From positions 1-64,000 of the forward strand of contig JACPTQ010000013.1 of assembly GCA_016192705.1 (NCBI GenBank): a DNA stretch of 64,000 nt, given 5' to 3'. The position numbers and the translations under genes are program-made. Shown in pieces: positions 35,992 through 45,600 of the stretch (positions within the stretch are counted from its first letter, which is position 1; every line of letters begins with the position of its first letter). The stretch is from Deltaproteobacteria bacterium (lineage in GTDB: Bacteria > Myxococcota > JACPTQ01). Under the pieces are notes generated by a model, which had not been told where the DNA came from, searched no databases, and saw nothing but the letters and a program-made list of their open reading frames with translations.

Positions 35992-36563
35992 TTCGTCACC
36001 TCCTCAGCAATCTCTTTATAGAATTCTTGCCACGTTAGCTTCGACGACGGCAAGCGATCGTCGAGTAACCTGAAGCCCTTTTCGGGTGAACGGCTGGCGA
36101 ACGCGATTCCTTCGAGATTTCGCACGAGGAACGTCTTCTGGCCCTCGAAGCGAATCGAGAACTTACTCGCGGCGAGATTCGGCAAGTGAAAAACGCCGCC
36201 CCGTCCCGCGCGCAAGAAAAGGACGACGCGTTCGCCGACGGTGAACTCTGCGTTGCCAGGAACTTTCATTGTGACGCCACCGACTGTTCCACCCCACTGG
36301 CGGATAACGACATCGGTCAACTGTTTTCCCTTAAGCGTGCGCTCAATCGCGATCCGCGTGAACGTGTAGATTCGTGTTCCGTGTTCGTCGCGCCCGTATT
36401 GGCTCGCGCGAGTCGTGACGGCGCCAACGACGATGGCATCGGCGCGCTTCGCCATTTCCTTAAGCGTCCGAGCGTAAATAACGGTCGCGTTTGCGGGTGC
36501 CGGCGGGAAAGCGATCGACAAAAGGACTGCAGTCACCAAAGAACCGAAGAAGAGTCGTCTCAA
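35988..36563 (-). CDS. Exported protein of unknown function, partner of the matrixin gene
   Basis: A 191-residue protein with a signal peptide (RRLFFGSLVTAVLLSIAFPPAPANA) and a beta-rich body: LKEMAKRADAIVVGAVTTRAS, VIRQWGGTVGG, FTVGERVVLFLR. I do not know a named family. The four-base overlap with the metalloprotease gene points to joint expression, and it may be an inhibitor, chaperone or co-secreted factor; that is inference only. It is the first gene of the pair. Confidence 0.72.
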   Translation of the reverse strand: MRRLFFGSLVTAVLLSIAFPPAPANATVIYARTLKEMAKRADAIVVGAVTTRASQYGRDEHGTRIYTFTRIAIERTLKGKQLTDVVIRQWGGTVGGVTMKVPGNAEFTVGERVVLFLRAGRGGVFHLPNLAASKFSIRFEGQKTFLVRNLEGIAFASRSPEKGFRLLDDRLPSSKLTWQEFYKEIAEEVTK

Positions 36564-36873
36564 GTCGTCCTCCCTAAAAGAGAAGAAACTGCCCGGCTAG
36601 GATAGCTGCAAATCCTACACCACCACAAAAGGTCGCACAATGCTATGTAACTTCCAGAAAGAATAGGGGTTTCTGGCTCCCTTTGGGGGCTATCGCATGG
36701 GCTCTTCGCGCCAATGTGGCACAAGCCGCAACACTCGTCGACATATGCAGCGCCCGAGCGTCATGAATTGCACAGTGCGCGGCGCGCCGCAAAAGCGACT
36801 ACGCAGTTTTTTTATTTTGGTGAGGGGATTCGCGGGTTCGGCCGTGGCATGGTGGTCGCTACCTGCAAAGGAC
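36564..36873. other. Intergenic region between divergent genes
   Basis: About 310 bp between the minus-strand partner gene and the GtrA-like gene. It has T-rich patches (for example around 36807-36820) but no promoter I can call with confidence and no protein-like frame. An extended N-terminus for the GtrA protein from 36697 is possible but reads unlike the family. Confidence 0.4.
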
Positions 36874-37290
36874 ATGGACGGAACACTCATGCGCAGTGCG
36901 GGCGTCGGCGTTCTGGCGACGGGTGTCGATCTCGCATTCCTGTCGATTCTCGTGAGCGGGTTCGGCGTTGCGCCCCAAGTCGCAAACCTGCCCGCGCTCG
37001 TGGGTGGGCTCGCCGCGCAGTTTGTGGGGAACAAGTACTTTGCGTTTCGCGACCGATCACGCGCTTTGCTGCGACAGGGGCTTTTATTCGGCGTCGTCGA
37101 GGCCGGCGCGCTCGCTCTAAACGCTGGGCTCTTTCACCTGCTCGTGACCTTTTCGCGAACCCCGCTTCTTGCGGCACGACTCGTCGCGACAGCGGCGGTT
37201 TATTTTGGGTTTAGTTACCCGATCTGGCGGCGCATCTTTGGGGGGCGACCGCCGAAAAAGGAGGAGGGCAATTCGTCATGCTCATCGTGA
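36874..37290 (+). CDS. GtrA-like membrane protein
   Basis: A 138-residue protein with four membrane spans, fitting the GtrA family: RSAGVGVLATGVDLAFLSIL, LVGGLAAQFVGNKYFAFRD with the conserved NKYFAFRD motif, then two more spans ending in SYPIWRRIF. I chose ATG 36874; ATG 36889 is equally usable, and an upstream ATG at 36697 would add an unrelated-looking N-terminus. GtrA proteins are thought to translocate undecaprenyl-linked or other lipid-linked sugars. It overlaps the following glycosyltransferase gene by 13 bp, so the two likely work together on a lipid-linked sugar. Confidence 0.82.
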   Translation: MDGTLMRSAGVGVLATGVDLAFLSILVSGFGVAPQVANLPALVGGLAAQFVGNKYFAFRDRSRALLRQGLLFGVVEAGALALNAGLFHLLVTFSRTPLLAARLVATAAVYFGFSYPIWRRIFGGRPPKKEEGNSSCSS

Positions 37291-38405
37291 TGGCTGTCAT
37301 CGTTTCGACGACGTGGATTGTTTTAAGCGGCGTTGCAATTCTGATCGTTCGGCGACGCACGAAGGTGGCGCGGGGGACGACGCCCATCGGTGTCACGATT
37401 CTCAAGCCACTCAAGGGAGTCGACGCGGAGCTCGACGAGAACTTGGCGTCGTTTTTTCGGCAAGACCACGCGAACTTTGAAATCGTATTTGGCGTGTGTG
37501 ATGCGGACGACCCGGCCGTGTTGCGCGTTCGTCGAGGCATGGCGAAGCATCCGACGGTGCGCGCGAAGCTGGTTGTCCATCGCGGCGCCGAGGCCTTGAA
37601 CCCGAAGGTGTCGAACCTGCTCGGAATGATTGAGCACGCATCAAACGACGTGGTCATTATTTCGGATTCGAACATCCGCGTTCGACCAGACTACGCGCGC
37701 GAGATGGCTGCGGCGCTTGATGATGCACGCGTTGGGCTCGTGACGAGTTTGGTCGTGGGCGATGGCGAACGGTCGTTGGGGGCGGCGCTCGACAACGCGC
37801 AGATGAACAGTTTTGTTACGCCGGGTGCGGCGCTTCCGACGCTCGTTGGGAATGCGACGGTCGTCGGGAAGTCGATGGCGTTTCGGCAGAGCACGCTATC
37901 TGCGCAGGGTGGGCTTGCGACCTGTAAGGATCTCCTTGCGGAAGATTACATTATTGGGAAGATTTTTGAGAGCGCGGGTTACGAGGTGCGCGTCGCGCCG
38001 ACGCCGGTTTTGCAGGTCGGCATTCGGATGAGTGTGGGTCAGTTTTTCGCGCGGCATGTGCGGTGGAGCGTGATTCGGAATCGGCTCGTGCCCGCGATGT
38101 GGCTCTTTGAGCCGCTTACGAATCCAGCGTTTGCGCTGGTTCTCGGGGTTGCGACTGGGATGGTGTGGCCGATGGCGATTTGGGCGTTCGCGCTTTGCGC
38201 GGCGCGCGACATCGTGTTCCCGCGGCTCCTCGGTCGCGAGATCGGTTGGCTCGCGCTCGTTGGTATCGTGCGCGATGCGCTCTCGCTTGGCGTCTGGCTC
38301 GCGACGCCGTTTTATCGACACGTGAATTGGCGCGGCTGCCGCGTCCGAATCGCCGCGGGGACGCGTTTATTTCGCGAGCAATCGGCGTTCAAGCCAGTGG
38401 CTTGA
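37278..38405 (+). CDS. Ceramide-glucosyltransferase-like (GT21) glycosyltransferase
   Basis: A 375-residue processive-type membrane glycosyltransferase. It has an N-terminal span, then GVTILKPLKGVDAELDENL, VCDADDPA (D1-like), DSNIRVRPDYA (D2), LLAEDYIIGK (catalytic Asp region) and RHVRW, the (Q/R)xxRW motif. Two or three C-terminal spans follow. This order matches GT21 ceramide glucosyltransferases and the hopanoid enzyme HpnI. No hopanoid genes are present, so the acceptor lipid is unknown. The last 33 bp of the gene are duplicated downstream. Confidence 0.84.
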   Translation: MLIVMAVIVSTTWIVLSGVAILIVRRRTKVARGTTPIGVTILKPLKGVDAELDENLASFFRQDHANFEIVFGVCDADDPAVLRVRRGMAKHPTVRAKLVVHRGAEALNPKVSNLLGMIEHASNDVVIISDSNIRVRPDYAREMAAALDDARVGLVTSLVVGDGERSLGAALDNAQMNSFVTPGAALPTLVGNATVVGKSMAFRQSTLSAQGGLATCKDLLAEDYIIGKIFESAGYEVRVAPTPVLQVGIRMSVGQFFARHVRWSVIRNRLVPAMWLFEPLTNPAFALVLGVATGMVWPMAIWAFALCAARDIVFPRLLGREIGWLALVGIVRDALSLGVWLATPFYRHVNWRGCRVRIAAGTRLFREQSAFKPVA

Positions 38406-38493
38406 ACGTGCGAGCGAAATGGGGAGGGCGACGGAACGGAGCCCGAACCCGACCTTCACCTTCGCGAGCAATCGGCGTTCAAGCCAGTGGCTT
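38371..38493. repeat. 33-bp direct repeat, two copies 90 bp apart
   Basis: An identical 33-bp sequence beginning TTCGCGAGCAATCGGCGTTC occurs at 38371-38403 and 38461-38493. The first copy forms the last codons of the GT21 gene (FREQSAFKPVA); the second ends at the 3' end of the convergent adenylylsulfate-reductase gene. The 57 bp between them are unrelated. It looks like a short tandem duplication trace. Confidence 0.85.
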
Positions 38494-39208
38494 AGCTCTT
38501 ATGAACGTGAAGCCCGCACTCCTTCTGTTCGGGGAGTTCCCACCACCACCGCCCCGCGCGAACGTCTTCGCCGGGTTTCACCGCGCGCGTGCACGGTTCG
38601 CACCCGATCGACGGAAAGTCGCGATCGTGGAGGGCGTTGTAAGGGATTGAATTCTCTTTGATGTAGGCCCAGACCTGCGCCTGCGTCCATTCGGCGATCG
38701 GGTTCAACTTCACGATGCCGCCGTGGTCCTTGTCGATTTCGATCTTCGGGAGCGTTCCGCGCGTGACCGCCTGTTCGCGTCGCAGCCCCGTGATCCAACC
38801 GTCGAGTTTCGCGAGTGCGCGCCCGAGCGGCTCGACCTTGCGAATCTTGCAGCACTCCTTGCGGTTCTCGATGCTCGCGTAAAAAGAGTTCGGGCCTTTC
38901 AGCGTCACCATTTGCTCGACCGCGTCCGTCTTCGGGAAATACGGTTCGATTCGGATGTCGTATTTGCTGCGAATCCGCTCCATGACGTCGTAAGTCGCCT
39001 GATGCAGGCGACCGGTGTCGAGCGTAAAAATCTTCGCATCCTTGCGGACACTCCACATCATATGGATGACCGCGACGTCTTCGGCGCCAAAACTCGACGC
39101 GAGCGCGATGCGCGGATGCCACTTCGCAAAGGCCCATTCAAGCACCTCGGGGGCCGTTTTCTTTTCGAGGTCCGCTGCCGCCTTCGCGACATCAAAATCG
39201 ATCGCCAT
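38492..39208 (-). CDS. cysH: Adenylylsulfate reductase, assimilatory (CysH family)
   Basis: A 238-residue thioredoxin-dependent reductase. The ATG at 39208 is preferred because GAGGAGG lies upstream. The PP-loop-like SSFGAEDVAVIH, the FTLDTGRL motif, the double Cys KECCKIRKVEPL and CEPC are visible; the CC plus CxxC set is the 4Fe-4S signature of enzymes that use APS rather than PAPS, and ECGLH near the C-terminus carries the catalytic Cys. It makes sulfite from APS for cysteine synthesis. No other sulfate-assimilation genes are in the window. Confidence 0.92.
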   Translation of the reverse strand: MAIDFDVAKAAADLEKKTAPEVLEWAFAKWHPRIALASSFGAEDVAVIHMMWSVRKDAKIFTLDTGRLHQATYDVMERIRSKYDIRIEPYFPKTDAVEQMVTLKGPNSFYASIENRKECCKIRKVEPLGRALAKLDGWITGLRREQAVTRGTLPKIEIDKDHGGIVKLNPIAEWTQAQVWAYIKENSIPYNALHDRDFPSIGCEPCTRAVKPGEDVRAGRWWWELPEQKECGLHVHKS

Positions 39209-39320
39209 GTTGTTTGTCCTCCTCGGTTTCGTGAACCGCGCCAACAAGTCTATCCCCGCGCTTGGCGTCGCAGCAACTCCAGTTGTGGCGCAGGTCGAGG
39301 CGATGGTACGGTCCTTCGCT

Positions 39321-39779
39321 ATGAAGCGATGCCCTTATTGCGCCGAATCGATAAACGATGAGGCGATCAAGTGTCGGTACTGCCAAAGCGAACTTCGGGG
39401 TGCGGGTGCGGGCGCCGAAGCGGCTGCGGGTGCGATCTTGCCGGGACCCGGACCTATTCCGGGATCAGATGCGGGAACGGCCGCGCTCAAGCGGCTTCTT
39501 GCGGCGTTCGTGGTGGCGGCCGCAGTTGTGGCGGGGCTGGCGGCGCTCATTGGGAAGATTGTTCCACGGGCGACAGCGGTTTCGGTCGTGGGAGCCGCGG
39601 ACGCGGGAGCGGGAGCGGATGCGGGCGCGGGAGCGGGAGCGGGTGCGGGAGCGGGTGCGGGTGCGGATGCGGGGGCTGGGGCTGGGAGAGCCGGCGAGAA
39701 GGTTCCGAGGCCGGTCGCTCCTTCGCCGAGGCTCGACGATATCGCGCCACGCACGATGAAGAAGAACGCGCCGACATGA
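39321..39779 (+). CDS. Zinc-ribbon membrane protein with Ala-Gly-Asp tract
   Basis: A 152-residue protein starting MKRCPYCAESINDEAIKC-R-Y-C, a two-CxxC zinc ribbon. A Gly/Ala/Pro linker, one membrane span (LLAAFVVAAAVVAGLAALIG) and a low-complexity AGAGADAGAGAG-type tract follow. The ATG at 39321 is set by the ribbon. The DNA of the tract (39600-39690) is a GCGGGAGCGG-type simple repeat and probably slippage-prone. Function is unknown; ribbon-plus-span proteins often report on envelope or ribosome status, which is only a guess. Confidence 0.72.
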   Translation: MKRCPYCAESINDEAIKCRYCQSELRGAGAGAEAAAGAILPGPGPIPGSDAGTAALKRLLAAFVVAAAVVAGLAALIGKIVPRATAVSVVGAADAGAGADAGAGAGAGAGAGAGADAGAGAGRAGEKVPRPVAPSPRLDDIAPRTMKKNAPT

Positions 39780-39804
39780 TAGCGAGAGCCGAAAGGGGTC
39801 GGAA

Positions 39805-40890
39805 ATGGCGAAACTGAGGGTTGGAGTTGTCGGGGCGACGGGGCTTGCGGGGCAGCAGTTTTTGGCGGCGCTCGGTGAGCACCCGTGGTTCGAGGTGACC
39901 GCGGTTGCGGCGTCGGAGCGATCGGCGGGGAAGAAATACGTCGATGCGATCACGGCGTCGAATGGGGCGCTCCAGTGGTTTTGCGGTGAGCCGCTTCCCG
40001 CGCGGTTTCGCGACATGCCGGTCGCCCTGGCATCGCGGCTCGATTTGGGCGCGGTCGATCTCGTGTTCACGGGCGTCGAGGCGGAAACGGCGCGCGAGCT
40101 GGAACCCGCGTACGCGAAGGCCGTTCCCGTCATTTCAACCGCGAGTGCGTTTCGGTACGACGACGACGTTCCAATCCTTATCCCGCCTGTGAATGCGGCG
40201 CACGCGGATTTGCTTGCCGTGCAGCGGCGAAAGCGCGGATGGGTTAAAGGGTTCATTACGCCGATCCCGAACTGCACGATGACGGGGCTTGCGATCGCAC
40301 TGAAACCGATTGTCGACGCGTTCGGCGTAAAGCGCGTTTTCATGACGTCGATGCAGGCCTGCTCGGGCGCGGGCCGATCGCCGGGCGTCATCGGGCTTGA
40401 TATCGTCGACAACCTCATCCCCTTCATTCCGAAGGAAGAGGAAAAGGTCGAAATCGAGACGAAGAAAGTGCTCGGGGCGCTCGCAGGCGATGGGATTTCG
40501 CCCGCGGCGTTTGCGGTGAGCGCGACATGCACGCGCGTTGCGGTGCTCGAAGGCCACACAGAGGCGGTGCACTGCGAGCTTCTGCGAGGTGCGGAACCGA
40601 ACGAGGTCGCAGTGGCGATGCGGGCGTGGGCCGAGTCGGCGGCGACGTGTGGGTGGCCGAGCGCGCCGAAGCGGTGGATCCATGTGCTCGACGACCCATT
40701 TCGGCCGCAGCCGCGGCGCGATCGCGACGCCGAGGACGGGATGGCGACGTCGGTTGGGCGCGTGCGGCGCGACACGGCGTTCGAATACGGTGTGAAGTTC
40801 GTGCTTGTTTCGCACAACACGAAGATGGGCGCGGCGAAGGGCGCGATCCTTGTCGCGGAGATGCTCAAAGCGCGCGGCGTGATTGGGTGA
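39805..40890 (+). CDS. asd: Aspartate-semialdehyde dehydrogenase
   Basis: A 361-residue ASADH. The NADP-binding VGVVGATGLAGQQF lies at the N-terminus; the catalytic Cys is in PIPNCTMTGLAIAL, and the later CTRVAVLEGHTEAVHCEL supplies the active-site His region. The CTMTG context and length fit the archaeal/fungal branch rather than the E. coli type. It makes aspartate semialdehyde for lysine/DAP, threonine and methionine. A small unknown gene follows 21 bp downstream. Confidence 0.94.
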   Translation: MAKLRVGVVGATGLAGQQFLAALGEHPWFEVTAVAASERSAGKKYVDAITASNGALQWFCGEPLPARFRDMPVALASRLDLGAVDLVFTGVEAETARELEPAYAKAVPVISTASAFRYDDDVPILIPPVNAAHADLLAVQRRKRGWVKGFITPIPNCTMTGLAIALKPIVDAFGVKRVFMTSMQACSGAGRSPGVIGLDIVDNLIPFIPKEEEKVEIETKKVLGALAGDGISPAAFAVSATCTRVAVLEGHTEAVHCELLRGAEPNEVAVAMRAWAESAATCGWPSAPKRWIHVLDDPFRPQPRRDRDAEDGMATSVGRVRRDTAFEYGVKFVLVSHNTKMGAAKGAILVAEMLKARGVIG

Positions 40891-40911
40891 GTTGAGTCGA
40901 CGAGGGGATTG

Positions 40912-41250
40912 GTGCCGAAGCTTCCAAAGAAAGATGAAACACGCAAGCTGAAACTTTCGCATGAGATGCGACGGGCGGCGTTTTTGAAGAGGTTTTCGAG
41001 CGTCATCAAGACGATGCGGAACGCACTCGCGGAGATACACGCGGGGCTTTTGACGGACGACGCGCGGAACGCACTCTTCTTTGAGGCGAACCGACTGGCC
41101 GGGTCGCTCGAAACGCTGGGCTGGTATCGGGAAGCGGAGTTTGCCGCGGAGATCAAGGAGAAGCTGACGTTGGGGCGTGCGATCTCGAGGCGCGATTTGG
41201 GACGCATCGAGTTTCTTTTGTCGGAGCTCGCGCGCGTCGCGAACTGCTGA
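40912..41250 (+). CDS. Small helical protein of unknown function
   Basis: A 112-residue charged, helical protein. GTG at 40912 is preferred over TTG at 40909 because GAGGGG lies four bases before it. The sequence (LSHEMRRAAFLKRFSSVIKT, then LFFEANRLAGSLETLGWYRE and AAEIKEKL) has amphipathic helices reminiscent of an Hpt-like or four-helix domain, but the Hpt His motif is not evident. It probably shares a transcript with asd. Confidence 0.55.
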   Translation: MPKLPKKDETRKLKLSHEMRRAAFLKRFSSVIKTMRNALAEIHAGLLTDDARNALFFEANRLAGSLETLGWYREAEFAAEIKEKLTLGRAISRRDLGRIEFLLSELARVANC

Positions 41251-41266
41251 AGGCGCGCGTCGAGCG

Positions 41267-42586
41267 TCACCGTGGCGTCGGCAACGGCGGCGGCAACGGT
41301 AGCGGCGGGCCCACGCTCCTGAAAATCATTCGACATCTTCTCTGCAGCACATCAGCAGGGGCCGGGTCTTCCTTGATGTCTCGGTAGATAGCCTTCATCC
41401 GCTCGAAGCCTGCGTTGGTGATGGTCATAAAGCTCTCCAGCTCGGAACGTTCAAGGATTTTGTGGAATTGCCTTGCAACAAAGCAAAGCGATTCGATCTC
41501 GGCGGAGAGGTGACGCAGCTCAACTTCGCGAGAGCCCGCTTTCGCCGCGCTCTTGCGGTCGATGCTGTGCGTTCGCCACTCGAGGAGCGCGCGCTCAAGG
41601 TTCTTCTCAACGATCGACAAGGAACGGTCGTCAGAAATCAGTTTTGGCGTCCGCGCGGCTGTGGCCTTGGCCGCGTCGATCTGATTCGTCTCGATCTCTG
41701 CTTCGAGAGCCCGCACGGCCTTTCTGAGCGCGGTATCAACGTAAGGGCTTCGTTTATGTTTCGTGACGGTGACAACCATGTACGGCAGGTCGGTGAAATC
41801 CGCGCCGCTCGACCGCCAAACGAGGCGCGACCCTTTCAGCTCAACTTTGTCAGGAAACGTTTCGATCCGTGCGTGGACAAATTCAGGCGGCGATTCGGGA
41901 GGCGGCACGGCAATGAATACCGTGGTGCCGGCGACAAACAAGAGTTTCGGCGTCGTGCGGTAGATGCGGTCAGCGGGCTCTGCGGGAATCGAGTGAATCC
42001 AGTGCGCGCGTCGTAGGCCGGGCGCGTCAATCAGCTTCTCGAAGAGAGCCGCGTTGTCCTTAATGCTCTGCGCGTTATGAAGAGTGAGCCGAGCCTTCCC
42101 GCGGTGTTTGACGTCGATTGCCGCGCGGCCGTATTCGGCATCGTTTGGTGAGATCGGCCGTGTGATGACTCCAATCCTGACCGGCTCACCTTTGAACAGG
42201 AACCGATCGACTTGAAGCGGATGTTCGAGGCGCAAGAATCTGTCCGGGCCGAATGGCGGTTTGATGCCGATAATCGCGACCGCCGGTTCTGCCGTCGCGC
42301 GCAGGCCGTCGATTGCGACGCCAAGGACGACAAGACCCTTTTCGGTGTGCGGAAGATTGCGGAGAAAAACCTCATCAATGGAAATTGAGACGTGGTGTAG
42401 GTTCGAGGAAATCGCGGCGGGAGCGAGCGTGCGATAATTCCAGGACGCAGGTTTAAGGCGTCGCCCCTCGGCGTGAAACGCGGTGAAGGTCGTCCAGGAG
42501 ACGGAGCGGCTTGAAGCGCAGCCACCCAACACGGCCGTTGCGAAGAAGGTCAGGATTAACGGACGCAAGTTGGTACTACTCCCCAT
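41267..42586 (-). CDS. Lipoprotein of unknown function
   Basis: A 439-residue lipoprotein with signal LILTFFATAVLGGC and lipobox Cys23. AGGAGG precedes the ATG. The body is mixed alpha/beta with NLHHVSISIDEVFLRNLP, FLFKGEPVRIGVIT and a Lys/Glu-rich helical C-terminal part ending in a Pro tract (LPLPPPLPTP). I recognise no family. It lies 53 bp downstream of the giant gene on the same strand and could be co-transcribed as an accessory envelope protein; that is inference. Confidence 0.7.
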   Translation of the reverse strand: MGSSTNLRPLILTFFATAVLGGCASSRSVSWTTFTAFHAEGRRLKPASWNYRTLAPAAISSNLHHVSISIDEVFLRNLPHTEKGLVVLGVAIDGLRATAEPAVAIIGIKPPFGPDRFLRLEHPLQVDRFLFKGEPVRIGVITRPISPNDAEYGRAAIDVKHRGKARLTLHNAQSIKDNAALFEKLIDAPGLRRAHWIHSIPAEPADRIYRTTPKLLFVAGTTVFIAVPPPESPPEFVHARIETFPDKVELKGSRLVWRSSGADFTDLPYMVVTVTKHKRSPYVDTALRKAVRALEAEIETNQIDAAKATAARTPKLISDDRSLSIVEKNLERALLEWRTHSIDRKSAAKAGSREVELRHLSAEIESLCFVARQFHKILERSELESFMTITNAGFERMKAIYRDIKEDPAPADVLQRRCRMIFRSVGPPLPLPPPLPTPR

Positions 42587-42639
42587 TCGTACCTCCTAAC
42601 GCGTTAGACGGCGCAGCGCCCGTTTTTATTCATGGTCGC

Positions 42640-45600
42640 TTAGTACTGGCCGACGAGCCGCACGAACCAACCGTGGAACGACTCGGAGGCTTTCGCGATT
42701 TCGTCGTCGCTGAAGCGCGTGAAGTTGTAGCCGGCGCCGATGCGGGCGTATTTCGCAATGATGAACGCGACCTCGAAGAGGGCACCCGCTTCGCTGTTCG
42801 ACGCGAGGAGGTTGTAGCGCCCGCGCCCTTCGGCGGCGACGTCGAGCCCGAAGTTGGGCCAGCGCGCGAGATGATACGCGGCGCGCGCGATCCACTGGAG
42901 CGAGTCGACGACGGCGATCGGCAAGTCGGCGATTTTTTCGCGATCGCGCTTCCACGCGAATTTGAGCGAGAGCTGCAGGCGGAACGGCGTCTCGAAGATC
43001 GGGTTGATGGCAACGACGTCGGTGTGCAGGCGCTCCTTGGTTCCGGCGAGTGGGTCGATGGGGCGCTGGTCGATGAACTTCGTGTACTTAAAGATGAGGT
43101 TCACCCAGTCGTATTGCACGGGGCGGAAAGCGAGGCCGGTTGTGAGTTCGAGCGATTCGGCGTCGGTGGCGCGCGTCGTGGTGTTGAGCGTGTGCGAATA
43201 GTTGCCGCGCGCGAAGAAGGTCACGTCGCGGGTAAACTGCCAAAGGAGCGCGTTCAACGTCAGGAACTGGAACTTGTCGACCGCCGGGATGGGGACCTCG
43301 TCGACGCGGATCTCTTGGCGGGTCGAGGCTTTGAGGCGATTCCGCTTCACGAATTCCGCGCCAACGGAGAGCGCGTCGCGCGACGATTTTTCGGTGACGC
43401 CCGGCGAGTCGACTTGCGAGCGCTCGTAGCCGACGTCGAGCGTAAACCCTTTGGCGACGGGGATTCGGTGGCCAACGCCCATCACGGCGCGGCTTTGGCG
43501 ACCGGTTGAGCCGCCTTCGATTTGGTATTCGCCGTACGTGCGCGAATTCTTTTCCGGGCCGAAGCGGTTCTCGGCGCCGACAATGGTCGTCGAGAGCGAG
43601 CCGCGATCGCGCGGGTTCGTGAAGCGTTCGTTGACGTAGACGTTGAGGTCGTCGGTGAGCTGCGCTTTTAAGCCGACCGTCGTTGCGTTTTCGCCGTTCC
43701 AACGAACCGACTCTGCGAGCGCGATGGAAATCTGCTTCGTCAGGCTCAAGCGTCCGCCGATCGTCGTCGTGAAGCGATCGAAATCAGACGACAGCGTGAG
43801 GCCGTCGCTGCCGTAAACAATCGCCTGCTGCTGCGCAAAGAGCGCGAGCCAATCGGTGAGCTTGTAATCGAAGCCGCCGGCGAGCGTGCCCTGGTTGAAA
43901 TCGCCGCCGCTCGGGAGTGTCGACGTCGGAAGGAGCGGCGAGAACGGGGCAATCGTGTTCATGAACTGCGATGAGAACATCTGCGTGAATTCGGCGGTGA
44001 CGGCCCAGCGCTTTTCGCGGTGCGTGAACGCGACCGTCGAGAGTTGGCGCTGCATCGACTGCGACGGCGACCGAATATCCCCGTTCTGGAAGATGTCGGC
44101 GAAGATGCCGTCGTGGCGCACGACGACGTCGTCCTTTTCGGTCGCGAAGAGCTTTGCCGTCAGCCCAAACTTGTGCTGGCCTTGGTCGAGACGTTTCCCG
44201 CTCGCAAAGAAGCCCGGCTCGAGGCGCTGGTAATATGCCCTCGTCTTGAACCAGTCTTTTTTCGCCGTCTTCCGGAATTCGCCCCACTCGGCGCCCGCCT
44301 CGAACTTGTACGCAGCGCCCATCGCGTTCGCCGTCGTGTTGCCAAACGCGCGGAACGAGAGCCCGCCGTCGTCCGAGTAACTCGAGTCGGCGTCGACCGA
44401 TTCGCTTCGCGCAAATTCGCCCGTGACGTAAGCTTGCCCGCGCTGGAGTTTGAGCTCGGTGCCCCAAATGCGGTACGTCGGGTTCGCGACGCCGTCACGT
44501 CGCTCTTCGGCGTACGTGCCGCCGAACGTCAACAAGTCGCCGAGGAGCCTCTCGCGGAATTGGAATCCAAAACTCGTGCCGCCGGTGCGCAATTCGCCCG
44601 TGTATTCGTAGTCGACTTCGAGGAGGACCGGGTGGCCGTTCAGCGTGACGAGGCCATTCGTTGTCGCAAGGAAGCTCGCGTCGACAATTGATGGAACGGG
44701 CGATTTCATCAGCAGCCGTCCCTCGCGATAGAGGAGCGTGTAATCGACGTCGCGCGCGCGCGCGGCGCTCCAAAGCTCAAGGCCGGTGTCTTTGTCGCGG
44801 ATGACCATGCGGACGCGCTCGCTGCCTTCGACGATTTCGGTGTGTTTTAAGTAGTAGAGCGAGCCGCCGGTGCCGCGGAATTCAATGTGGGCGTGCTTTT
44901 GCGTGAAGTCGTCGCGGGAGCCGAACGCGCGAATCTCCTGGCCGAACTTTTTCGAGAACTGTTTTACGAAGTCGACTTTCGCGCCGTAGAACGCGCGCGA
45001 ATATTGAAGGAGTTCGATCCCGCGGAAGTCGGTTTTGAAGTTGCCGACGATGAGGCGCGATTCATCGGCCTCGACGAGTACGTAGAGCTTGTCGCGGGCT
45101 TCGACGTCCCGCACTTCGCCGGCTGCGTCGCCGTAGACTGGGTAGAATTTGTTCGGGTCGATGATTTGGCGGAAAAGCGCTTCGAATTCTTTTTGTTTGG
45201 CGGTGTCGAAGTGCGCGGTGAGGCGAACGTCCTTAAAGAACCGGTTCCCTTGGATGCGCCCCTTGAAGTAGACGACGGTGCGCCCGTGGATGAGGACGGA
45301 CTTCGAGTCGCCGAGCGCCGAGGCGGTTGCAGGCGTGACGCCGTCGAACGTGCCTTCGATGCCGCCGTTTCGGGCCGCGCCGAGCGTGCCTTCGGCGAGC
45401 GCGAGGAGGAAGAACTGTGTCGGCTTGACGTCGACGGGCCATTCGAGGCGGCCGCGATTCCCGTCGGTGTCGACGGTTTCGATCGTGAGCGTCGAGGCGC
45501 CGGGCGCGAGTTTCACCTCGATAGCAAATTCTCCATCGGCGAGCACCGTCGCGGGTTTGCCGTTCACGCGGACGCGGTTTGTGGGGTCGGTGTCGCCCCA

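Noticed and set aside
39465-41336. Long open frame (623 codons) on the minus strand
   Set aside because: It is antisense to asd and the zinc-ribbon gene. Its translation is Ser/Arg/Thr-rich with no motifs, while asd on the plus strand is unmistakable.
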